Of a DNA stretch of 64,000 nucleotides, positions 25,186 to 33,208 are shown in pieces; position 1 is the first letter of the stretch; each line of letters begins with the position of its first letter. Position numbers and translations under genes: made by a program. The stretch lies in NCBI RefSeq assembly GCF_004361735.1, contig NZ_SNVV01000003.1, positions 1 through 64,000 of the forward strand, read 5' to 3'. The notes beneath the pieces are model-generated. The model was given only the letters and a program-made list of their open reading frames with translations, was not told the DNA's origin and did not search any database. Source of the stretch: Azoarcus indigens. Its GTDB lineage: Bacteria; Pseudomonadota; Gammaproteobacteria; Burkholderiales; Rhodocyclaceae.

Positions 25186-26106
25186 ATGGCCGACCGCAGA
25201 CTACAAGTCTTCCATGCCGTGGCAAAGCACGGCTCCTTTACCCGGGCTGCCGAGCATCTCTTCATGACCCAGCCCGCTGTGACCTTCCAGATCAAGCAAC
25301 TGGAGGAGCAATACAACACCCGCTTGCTGGATCGCGGACACGGCAAGATCAGCCTCACCCCAGCGGGGGAGTTGGTGTATGCCTACGCCGAACGCATTCT
25401 GGGGTTGAGCGAAGAGCTTGAGTCTCGTGTCGCCGAGCTCACGGACGAACTCTCCGGTGTGCTCAACATCGGCACCAGTACCACGATTGCCGCCTACTGG
25501 CTGCCGCCGCTCCTCAATAGTTTCAAGCGCCGTTATCCACGGGTGATTCCGCGGGTGGCAGTGGGCAACTCCCAACTGACGGAAGATCGGGTGGCCGCCC
25601 GCGAACTGGATATCGGCCTGATCGAGATCGTCACTGACCAGCCGGCCATCGAACGCCGCAGCGCGGCCCGCGACGAGTTGCTGGTCATCTGCCAACCCGG
25701 CCATGCGTTATCCCGTGCCTCTGAGCTCAAGGCACAGGATCTGCTCGAGCATCCCTTCATCACCCGCGATCCCGGTAATGCGATACGTGAGCTTGCCGAA
25801 GAGTTCTTCGAAGCCGCCGGCATTTCGACCTCAGAGCTCAACATCACCGCCGAGCTGGGCAGCCTGGCGACGGTAAAGCATCTCGCAGCAGAAGGCATGG
25901 GCTACGCCATTGCTTCCAGTGCCGCCATTCGCCGCGACGTGAGGGAAGGGCGGCTGGCCGGCATCCCGCTGGAGCCCCGACTGTATACGCCCCTGGAGGT
26001 CATTACCCCACGCGACAAGTTCCGCTCGCGCCTCATCACGACCTTCGCCGACCATGCCTGCGAGGAGTTCGCCCGCATGGCCCAGGGCGGTACGGGAATC
26101 GAATAA
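25186..26106 (+). CDS. LysR-family transcriptional regulator (CysB/CysL-like)
   Basis: A 306-residue LysR protein. The N-terminal HTH is LQVFHAVAKHGSFTRAAEHL and MTQPAVTFQIKQLEEQYNTRL. The effector domain includes LNIGTSTTIAAYWLPPLLN and a long periplasmic-binding-like fold. The signature resembles regulators of sulfur assimilation or CO2-fixation genes (CysL/CbbR-like), but the target is unknown. It diverges from lplT and shares one base (TAATG) with radA downstream. Confidence 0.88.
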   Translation: MADRRLQVFHAVAKHGSFTRAAEHLFMTQPAVTFQIKQLEEQYNTRLLDRGHGKISLTPAGELVYAYAERILGLSEELESRVAELTDELSGVLNIGTSTTIAAYWLPPLLNSFKRRYPRVIPRVAVGNSQLTEDRVAARELDIGLIEIVTDQPAIERRSAARDELLVICQPGHALSRASELKAQDLLEHPFITRDPGNAIRELAEEFFEAAGISTSELNITAELGSLATVKHLAAEGMGYAIASSAAIRRDVREGRLAGIPLEPRLYTPLEVITPRDKFRSRLITTFADHACEEFARMAQGGTGIE

Positions 26107-27473
26107 TGGCAAAGAGCAAGACGGCTTTCATCTGCACGGAATGCGGCGCGCAGATGTTGCGCTGGCAGGGCCAGTGTCCTCAGTGCCAGGCCTGGAATAC
26201 GCTGGTGGAAAGCGTGGTGGAGCAGGGGGGGGCCAGCAATAGCCGCTTTGCCGCGTTGGCCGGCAACGTTGGCAAGTTGCAGCCCCTGTCTGCGCTGGAG
26301 CCGAGGGAAGAGCCGCGGACGCTCACCGGCATCGACGAATTCGACCGGGTGCTGGGTGGAGGGCTCGTTTCCGGCGGTGTCGTGCTCATCGGCGGTGATC
26401 CTGGGATAGGAAAGTCAACGCTGCTGCTGCAAGCGCTGTCTCACCTCGCCGCGCAGCATCCGGTCGTCTACGTCAGCGGTGAGGAGTCAGGCGAGCAAGT
26501 TGCCCTCCGGGCCCTGCGCCTGCAGGTTCGCACTGAAGGCCTGCAATTGCTGCCGGAGATCAATCTTGAGCGCATCCTGGCTACGCTGAATACCGCGAAG
26601 CCTCGGGTTGCGGTGATTGACTCAATCCAGACCATCTACTCGGAAGCGCTGCAGTCGGCTCCGGGCTCGGTTGCTCAGGTGCGCGAGTGTGCCGCGCAAC
26701 TCACGCGTTTCGCGAAGCAGAGCGGCACCGCGCTGATCATCGTGGGCCACGTTACCAAAGATGGCACTCTGGCTGGCCCGCGCGTTCTGGAGCACATCGT
26801 TGACACCGTTCTCTATTTCGAAGGCGATACCCACTCAAGCTTCAGGTTGGTTCGAGCCTTCAAGAACCGTTTTGGCGCCGTGAATGAGCTTGGCGTATTC
26901 GCCATGACCGAGCGTGGACTGCGAGGTGTCTCCAATCCGTCAGCCATCTTCCTCTCCCAGCACAGCCAGCAGGTACCGGGCAGTTGCGTGCTGGTAACCC
27001 AGGAGGGCACGCGCCCCTTGCTGGTGGAGATCCAGGCGCTGGTGGATAGTGCCCACACGCCGAATCCACGGCGGCTCTCCGTTGGCCTGGAGCAGAACCG
27101 GCTCGCGATGCTGCTGGCCGTACTGCATCGGCACGCGGGGATTGTCTGCTTCGATCAGGATGTTTTCGTAAACGCAGTGGGCGGCGTGAAGATTTCCGAG
27201 CCCGCTGCGGATCTGGCGATCCTTTTTGCCATCGTGTCGTCGCTCAAGAGCAAACCTTTGGACAAAGGCTTGGCGATTTTCGGCGAGGTGGGACTTGCAG
27301 GCGAGATTCGACCCGCGCCTCGGGGGCAGGAGCGCTTGCGGGAAGCTGCGAAGCTTGGTTTCACGTCGGCAGTGGTTCCCAAGGCTAATGCCCCCAAGCA
27401 GCCTGTGGAAGGCATGCGGGTGTTCGCCGTGGATCGCCTGGAAGAAGCTCTCTCGACAGAGGTTTTCGAATAG
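26106..27473 (+). CDS. radA: DNA repair protein RadA
   Basis: RadA is a RecA-related branch-migration ATPase acting in recombinational repair. The 455-residue product has an N-terminal C4 zinc finger (CTECGAQMLRWQGQCPQC), Walker A GGDPGIGKST, the RadA-specific KNRFG motif (FKNRFGAVNELG) and a C-terminal Lon-protease-like domain (DLAILFAIVSSL, GEVGLAGEIRPA). It overlaps the preceding LysR gene by one base, so expression is probably coupled. Confidence 0.96.
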   Translation: MAKSKTAFICTECGAQMLRWQGQCPQCQAWNTLVESVVEQGGASNSRFAALAGNVGKLQPLSALEPREEPRTLTGIDEFDRVLGGGLVSGGVVLIGGDPGIGKSTLLLQALSHLAAQHPVVYVSGEESGEQVALRALRLQVRTEGLQLLPEINLERILATLNTAKPRVAVIDSIQTIYSEALQSAPGSVAQVRECAAQLTRFAKQSGTALIIVGHVTKDGTLAGPRVLEHIVDTVLYFEGDTHSSFRLVRAFKNRFGAVNELGVFAMTERGLRGVSNPSAIFLSQHSQQVPGSCVLVTQEGTRPLLVEIQALVDSAHTPNPRRLSVGLEQNRLAMLLAVLHRHAGIVCFDQDVFVNAVGGVKISEPAADLAILFAIVSSLKSKPLDKGLAIFGEVGLAGEIRPAPRGQERLREAAKLGFTSAVVPKANAPKQPVEGMRVFAVDRLEEALSTEVFE

Positions 27474-27627
27474 GAAGGAGGTTGGGTTGCTTGGCGAACT
27501 GCTCGTCCCTGCGGGCAACGTAGTTTACATAATACAAATTATCGCGGTTATAGCTCGGCGGAAAGGAAGCTGTGACCTATGTATCGACTATGCCGCTTTC
27601 CATGACTTTTGCTGAAGTGGCCCGATG

Positions 27628-27633
27628 TATAAT
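27628..27633 (+). promoter_or_regulatory. -10 hexamer of the tRNA-Leu promoter
   Basis: A perfect TATAAT lies 30 nt before the tRNA and is followed by a GC-rich discriminator (CCGCGCC), as in stringently controlled stable-RNA promoters. A matching -35 at 16-18 bp is not evident. Confidence 0.6.
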
Positions 27634-27663
27634 CCGCGCCGGCTTCAGCGCTGACGCGTTGAT

Positions 27664-27748
27664 GCGAGGGTGGCGGAATTGGTAGACGCACTGGATTTAG
27701 GTTCCAGCGCCGAAAGGCGTGAGAGTTCGAGTCTCTTCCCTCGCACCA
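27664..27748 (+). tRNA. tRNA-Leu (anticodon UAG)
   Basis: An 85-nt class II tRNA. The acceptor arms GCGAGGG and CCCTCGC pair fully and ACCA is encoded. The anticodon stem CTGGA/TCCAG encloses loop TTTAGGT with anticodon TAG. It has a long variable arm (GCGCCGAAAGGCGT) and the T-arm GAGAGTTCGAGTCTCT. Confidence 0.97.
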
Positions 27749-27816
27749 GACCGCTTGTATTGCGTCCGGCAGGACAAGAAGAAGAAACGAACACCATATG
27801 GAGGGTTGGCCCCATC

Positions 27817-29832
27817 ATGCGACGGCGGCAACTCGGGATGGGCGCACTGCTGGCGGCTATTGGGACTGGTGTGTCGAGTTCCGGCTTGGGGCAGACGGAT
27901 TCAGATCTCTTCTTTGACGATCTGCCCATCGTCCTTACCGCGTCGCGGATGGCTCAGTCCCCGCTGGATGCTCCTGCTCCTGTGACGGTAATCGACCGCG
28001 AGGCCATAGACGCTTCCGGCTTCACCGAAATCCACGACATTCTTCGCCTCGCGCCGGGCTTCCTCGTTGCCGACTGGCCTGACGGTTCGCCGACCATTGC
28101 CAATCATGGCGTGGGCGATGCTTACGGACGCCGGATCAAGGTGCTGGTGGATGGGCGGACCATCAACAATCCGCTGTGGGGCAACGTCAACTGGCAGGAT
28201 ATGCCGCTGCGGGTCGATGACATCGAGCGCATAGAGGTTGTGCGGGGTCCCAATGGCGCCGCCTACGGGGCGAATGCGTTTCAGGGCGTGGTCAACATCA
28301 TCACTCGCGCAACGGCAAGCGAGAGTGGTGCTGCGCTCATCGCGCGTGTCGGCGAACCGAACATCCGTGATGTGGGCGTACGTCTGAACAGCCGCGGCGG
28401 CACGCCTCTCGACTGGCGCATCACCGCTTCCCGGCGCACTGCGGATAACTTCGATAGCTATAACGAGCAGTCGTCCGAGTCCATCGTCCGCAAGGTCCTG
28501 AATTCACAGTTCTCGGCCCATCTGTCGCCACAGGACTTGATCCGCCTGCAGTTCGGCGTGACAGCCGGGGTCGATCGGCGGGGCTATCCCCCGGCCACCG
28601 CGAACAATTACCCCATCCGTTCGGAGAAGCTGGACGAGAGCTATCTGCACGTTGCATGGATACGAAGCTTCGATGCGGAGTCAGAGTTTTCTCTCCAGTA
28701 TTACCACCAGGGACGTAGCGTCCGCGGGGATTGGCTGGCAGGTAAGGGCAATGATCCGCTGGTCCCGGCAAATGGTGACATAGATACCACCAGAGACGAT
28801 CTCGAACTTCAACTCACCAGGCGGTTCAATCCGCAGTGGCATGTCTTAGTCGGAGCGGGAGTGCGACGTGATACCGCGGAATCCGAACGCTACTTCTCTA
28901 CCGGCAGAACTATCGTCGCGCGTCAATGGCAGACCTTTGGCAGCGTGACGTGGCAGCCCGTACAGGCACTTTCGATCAACGCTGGCGGGACCTTCGAGCG
29001 TCATGATTACAGCGGCTCCCTGTTCTCGCCTCGCTTAGCCTTTAACTTTGCGCTAACCGAGAACTCCGCTCTCCGACTCTCTACGGGAATCGCCTACCGA
29101 GCCCCCTCATTCATGGAGTCGGATTCGTTTGAAACCTTGCAGAACGATGGGAAGATATTGGGAATCTTCTATCGAGCCGGTCTCAAAGTTGAACCCGAGA
29201 AGGTCCGTTACAGTGAAATCGGCTATCTGGCCCGCTTTCCCGCCTTGGGGCTGAATGTCGATACGCGTTACTTTCATGAGCGCTACTCGCGCTATCTCGA
29301 CGACCAGACCTGCAGCTACACGAGTTCCCGTAGAGCCTGTCGGGTTCCGCCGCCCGAGAACTTCGCGAACCCTCCCCGTTCAGATAGGAACTTCATGTTC
29401 TTGAACAGTGGCGCCTTCGTGATGCATGGCCTGGAGTTGGGGGTCGATTGGAAAGTCGCGGGGATAGGTCGCGCCCTGCTCTCTCAGGCCTTCGTGAAGA
29501 TCCGGGAGGATGGCTATGTGCCCGATGCCAGCCTGGTGGACAGTGCGCCCGCCTCCCTCACTTCTCTGCTCTTGATCAAGGAACTGCCACAACGCTGGCG
29601 TTTCAGCCTCGGTTACTATCACAATAGTGAAATGTCGTGGCTCAACGACGGTGGCAAGGTGCCCGCCCGGGATCGCTTCGACATAAAGCTCGCGAAAGGC
29701 TTTGGTGCGACCGGGTCGGAGGATGAGTTCTCCATTACTGCGCAAAGCCTCGGGGGCGCCTATCCTGAATTCCACGAGGAGAGTTTCCGTCATGAACCCC
29801 GCATCTTCGCGTCGCTACGCTTGGGCTGGTAA
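27817..29832 (+). CDS. TonB-dependent outer-membrane receptor
   Basis: A 671-residue beta-barrel receptor with signal-peptide-like residues 1-26. The plug domain carries VLTASRMAQSPLDAPAPVTV, FTEIHDILRLAPGF and IEVVRGPNGAAYGANAFQGVVNII. The C-terminal barrel ends FASLRLGW, with the aromatic end needed for BAM recognition. ATG 27817 has GGAGGG about 11 nt upstream; a longer frame runs back into the tRNA and is not real. The ligand is unknown; iron chelate, cobalamin-like and signalling roles are all possible. A diguanylate-cyclase-like gene follows after 150 nt. Confidence 0.88.
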   Translation: MRRRQLGMGALLAAIGTGVSSSGLGQTDSDLFFDDLPIVLTASRMAQSPLDAPAPVTVIDREAIDASGFTEIHDILRLAPGFLVADWPDGSPTIANHGVGDAYGRRIKVLVDGRTINNPLWGNVNWQDMPLRVDDIERIEVVRGPNGAAYGANAFQGVVNIITRATASESGAALIARVGEPNIRDVGVRLNSRGGTPLDWRITASRRTADNFDSYNEQSSESIVRKVLNSQFSAHLSPQDLIRLQFGVTAGVDRRGYPPATANNYPIRSEKLDESYLHVAWIRSFDAESEFSLQYYHQGRSVRGDWLAGKGNDPLVPANGDIDTTRDDLELQLTRRFNPQWHVLVGAGVRRDTAESERYFSTGRTIVARQWQTFGSVTWQPVQALSINAGGTFERHDYSGSLFSPRLAFNFALTENSALRLSTGIAYRAPSFMESDSFETLQNDGKILGIFYRAGLKVEPEKVRYSEIGYLARFPALGLNVDTRYFHERYSRYLDDQTCSYTSSRRACRVPPPENFANPPRSDRNFMFLNSGAFVMHGLELGVDWKVAGIGRALLSQAFVKIREDGYVPDASLVDSAPASLTSLLLIKELPQRWRFSLGYYHNSEMSWLNDGGKVPARDRFDIKLAKGFGATGSEDEFSITAQSLGGAYPEFHEESFRHEPRIFASLRLGW

Positions 29833-29983
29833 AGCGGACAGCAACTGCTGAAGTGTGGTCACGACGGTAAGAGGCTCGCTTCTCTTGCGTGGTGGCAGTC
29901 TTGGCCCCCTCTTCCCCACCGCCCTCCTCACAGGACAAGAGCCTGGCCGGGGGGCATGCCTTTATTCGTGGGACTAAGGATAG

Positions 29984-32089
29984 GTGTTGAGGCGGTTTTC
30001 CTCACTTTCGCTCAGGCAGCGCGTACTGTTGGTGGCTTTGCTGCCGGCGGCGTTGATCACCTGTGCGGTTACCGTCCTCTTCCTCATCAGTGGTACCCGT
30101 GCCCTGGACGAAGGTCTGCGCGAGCGCGGCATCGGTATTGCAAGCTTCCTCGCACCGGCGGCTGAATATGGCGTCATCACCGGTAATCGCGCCAGCCTGG
30201 CCAGCCTGCTGCAGGCTGCGTTAGGCCAGCGCGATGTGGTGGCGGCCGCGGTGTACGGAAGCGAAGGCCGGGTATTGGCCGTCAGCGGGCGTCTTACGCC
30301 GCTGGAAACCGCGCAGATCGTTGCAGTACGCAAGACGCAGGATTACTTCCCCGAAGGTGGCCGCCTGGCGGTCGTCGTGCCGGTACAGCCGGCACCGCTG
30401 GACCTGGACGACCTGTTGCTGCCCGGTGGTGCGCAGGCTCCGAGCTCCGCCCCGGTGGGATGGGTGCACGTGGAGATGGACACGCATCCGCTGACCCAGC
30501 GTAAGACGGAAGTCGTACTCAGCACCATCCTTCTGGTTGCCTTCGGCCTGGGGCTCACCGCCACGCTTGCGTTACGGCTGGCCCGCTCGGTGGGCGAGCC
30601 GGTGGCACGTCTGGTGGAGGCCGTTACCCAGATCGCCGGCGGCCGGCTGGACGTCACCGTGCAGGACAGCGCCTCCAGCGACGAACTCCGTGCCCTGGAA
30701 ACCGGCTTCAACGCCATGGCGCGCTCCATCGAGGATGCCCACAAGACGCTGCAGGCGAAGGTAGATGCCGCTACCGCCCAGCTTGCCCACCAGGCGCTGC
30801 ACGACCCCTTGACCGACCTGCCGAATCGCCGCGCGTTCGAGCAGGCGCTGGAAGAGGCGGTCGCCAGTTCCCGGCGGGCGGGCGACAACTGCGTGCTGTG
30901 CTTCATCGACCTGGACCGCTTCAAGATCGTCAATGACAGTTGTGGCCATGCCGCGGGCGATGAGTTGCTCCGCCACATCGCCCGCATCGTCCGCCTGCGG
31001 GTGCGCAATGAGGACATGGTCTGCCGCGTCGGTGGCGACGAGTTTGCTCTCCTGCTGCGCCGATGCCAGGGCGGCGATGCCCAGCGCATCGCGGAAAGCC
31101 TCCGGGAAGCGGTCGCCAGTTACCGTTTCCATTGGGATGGCAAGCAGTTCTCGGTAGGCGCGAGCATTGGCCTCATCCGTATCGACGGCAGCCTGGACAG
31201 TGCCTCCGACGTGCTCGCCGCCGCTGACATGGCCTGCTATGCCGCCAAGAAGAACGGCCGCAACCGCATTGTCGAACACGATCCTGCTTCGGGCTGCAAC
31301 ACCGAGCATGAGGCCCGGGGCGACCTTACGCCTGTACCGGTCGGTAGCCTGGTCCGGGATCGGCTGATGCTGCACGCCCAGGCGGTGCTGCCGCTATGTG
31401 GTAGCGAAGAGCCACTGCTCGAAGTGCTCTTGCGTCTGGCGGACGAAGAGGGGCGCCCTCACCCGCCGCAGGCATCGCTCCACCAGTTCGCGTTGAGCGG
31501 CACCGCGGTGGATCTGGACGACTGGGTGGCTTCCCACGCTTGTGCGTCCATTGCCCGCCACCAGCGGGAGATCGGGCGCGGCGTCACCCTCAGCTTCGGG
31601 CTCAATCTCAGTGAGGCATCCATCCTGGATGCGGCTACTTACCTCGCCCAACTCGGCAACCATCTGCGCCGGCATGCGCTACTGCCCCGCCAGGTCCTGC
31701 TGGAGTTTCCGATTTCCATCGCCGAGCAGCAACCCGAGGCCAGTTTGAAGTTGGTGGAAGCCGCGCGCCGGGCGGGTCACCGGGTGGCGTTGGAGCGGGT
31801 GGATGGCAACAAGGTGGGCTATCTGAGCGAGCTGCGTCCGGATTACATCAAGATCAGCTTCAAAGGGCTGGTGGACGCCTACGGCCTCGAAGCCGGCTAC
31901 CGTCTCAGCCAGGCGCTTTGCGGCATGGCGGCGGTGCTGGGAATCAACGCCATCGCCTCCGAGGTGGAGGAAGCCTTCTGGCTGGACAGCCTGGCGGACC
32001 TGGGCTTCAGCCATGCTCAAGGACGCGCGATAGCGCTACCGCAGGCCATCGAGGAGTGGCGTCTGCCGGTGCCGCCGCTGCCCATCTGA
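29984..32089 (+). CDS. Membrane GGDEF protein with degenerate EAL domain
   Basis: About 701 residues. A transmembrane helix (VLLVALLPAALITCAVTVLFLI) precedes a periplasmic CHASE8-like sensor (GTRALDEGLRERGIGIASFLAP). A second transmembrane helix near 170-190 and a HAMP segment follow. GGDEF is intact near residue 350, and an RNED inhibitory site lies five residues before it. The EAL-like region from about residue 460 has lost several metal ligands: EVL for EAL, ER for the paired Asp, KIS for KID and ASEVE for AEGVE. It probably makes c-di-GMP, and may bind rather than degrade it. The start is GTG 29984 or TTG 29987; AAGGA upstream fits TTG better. Confidence 0.85.
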   Translation: MLRRFSSLSLRQRVLLVALLPAALITCAVTVLFLISGTRALDEGLRERGIGIASFLAPAAEYGVITGNRASLASLLQAALGQRDVVAAAVYGSEGRVLAVSGRLTPLETAQIVAVRKTQDYFPEGGRLAVVVPVQPAPLDLDDLLLPGGAQAPSSAPVGWVHVEMDTHPLTQRKTEVVLSTILLVAFGLGLTATLALRLARSVGEPVARLVEAVTQIAGGRLDVTVQDSASSDELRALETGFNAMARSIEDAHKTLQAKVDAATAQLAHQALHDPLTDLPNRRAFEQALEEAVASSRRAGDNCVLCFIDLDRFKIVNDSCGHAAGDELLRHIARIVRLRVRNEDMVCRVGGDEFALLLRRCQGGDAQRIAESLREAVASYRFHWDGKQFSVGASIGLIRIDGSLDSASDVLAAADMACYAAKKNGRNRIVEHDPASGCNTEHEARGDLTPVPVGSLVRDRLMLHAQAVLPLCGSEEPLLEVLLRLADEEGRPHPPQASLHQFALSGTAVDLDDWVASHACASIARHQREIGRGVTLSFGLNLSEASILDAATYLAQLGNHLRRHALLPRQVLLEFPISIAEQQPEASLKLVEAARRAGHRVALERVDGNKVGYLSELRPDYIKISFKGLVDAYGLEAGYRLSQALCGMAAVLGINAIASEVEEAFWLDSLADLGFSHAQGRAIALPQAIEEWRLPVPPLPI

Positions 32090-32101
32090 GCCCTTTCCGC
32101 C

Positions 32102-33208
32102 TCACAGGCGGGGGCGGTTGGCGTAGCCGGTCATTTCCAGATAGCCATGGCCCAGCGCGGTGCCGTCTTCCTGCGTCACCGACACCGCGCCTTCCCAGTA
32201 CACCGCCCCTGTGGAGCGTCGGCCATCCAGCTCCTGGTCGTCCATCAAGGGGCGAAGATCAAGCCTGCGGCGCCCGCCAGGCAGTTGCAGGCTGATGGAC
32301 CATTCCACCGGGTATTCGGCGCCTGTCCGCGGCGAGAGCCAACGCCTTCCAGGCTGGAAGCTAACCGCTTGCGGCGGTAGGCGATGCGCCTCTCCTCCCA
32401 CCTCGCGCACGGTTGCCGCGGCCCACAACGGTTTGCCGGAGCGGTCACGCATCTGGAAGGCCATCACCGCTCCGCCGTCCAGCAGATTCAGGCCAACCCA
32501 GTCCCAGCCGGCTGCCTCCGCCGGCATGACCTGGCTGGACCACTCATGGTCCAGCCAGGCGTGGCCTTTCACCGTCCGGCGCTCGCCGGCGATGATGATC
32601 TCGCCGGCCACCCGCAGCTGCGGGCGGCTGTAGTAATAGCTGGCGTGCTCCGGCGCGGGAGCCTTGCGGCTGTAGCCGCCCTCGCCGTTGAGCAGCGGCG
32701 CACCCTCCGGATGAAGTTCCAGATCGATGCCGAAGGCGGGGTCGCGAGCGATGGCGCGATAGCGACCGTCTTCGAAGGAGAAACGCCAGTCGCCTATCCA
32801 GGCGTGGGTACGGCCCTCCTCCGCACCGGCCAGCGGGGGCTGTGCCCGCGCACTGCGCTCTGCATGCAGCAGGCGTCCTTGCGCCGCATCCGCCAGGGCA
32901 ACGTGGGCGATGATCAGCTGGCTGGGAGCGAACCGGCTTGCGCTGCCCTCGCCGATGCGGCTGCGCACCCGGAAGAAAGTGACCTGGAAGCCGCGCGCCT
33001 GGCCGGTCTCATCCTCCAGCCAGCCGGTGGCGTACCACCACTCGGTCCGGTAGGTGGGATGGGCGCCCAGGTCTGCAGGAAAGCTGAAGCTGCGGCCAGG
33101 ACGGACTTCAGGATAGGGCGCGCCCTCCCCTCCAGGGCCGGCGGCCTCCGCCGCCCCGACGTTCGCCAGCATTAGCAGCCCGAGCAGCATGACGGCCAGC
33201 CGCCTCAT
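32102..33208 (-). CDS. Lipocalin-like exported protein (AttH / CrtC-N family)
   Basis: A 368-residue protein with signal peptide (about 1-22, LGLLMLANVGAAEA). The family motifs TYRTEWWYATGWLEDE, GHAWLDHEWSS and WDWVGLNLLDGGAVMAF are characteristic of AttH/carotenoid-1,2-hydratase-like lipocalins. AttH accompanies FtsX-type ABC transporters in the AttEFGH arrangement. The stop of the permease and this ATG share a base (TGATG). A GTG one codon earlier is possible. Carotenoid hydratase activity is unlikely because no carotenoid genes are present. Confidence 0.85.
   Translation of the reverse strand: MRRLAVMLLGLLMLANVGAAEAAGPGGEGAPYPEVRPGRSFSFPADLGAHPTYRTEWWYATGWLEDETGQARGFQVTFFRVRSRIGEGSASRFAPSQLIIAHVALADAAQGRLLHAERSARAQPPLAGAEEGRTHAWIGDWRFSFEDGRYRAIARDPAFGIDLELHPEGAPLLNGEGGYSRKAPAPEHASYYYSRPQLRVAGEIIIAGERRTVKGHAWLDHEWSSQVMPAEAAGWDWVGLNLLDGGAVMAFQMRDRSGKPLWAAATVREVGGEAHRLPPQAVSFQPGRRWLSPRTGAEYPVEWSISLQLPGGRRRLDLRPLMDDQELDGRRSTGAVYWEGAVSVTQEDGTALGHGYLEMTGYANRPRL

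Noticed and set aside
27670-27816. Upstream extension of the TonB receptor frame through tRNA-Leu
   Set aside because: The tRNA is complete and the extension lacks protein character; ATG 27817 gives a proper signal peptide.
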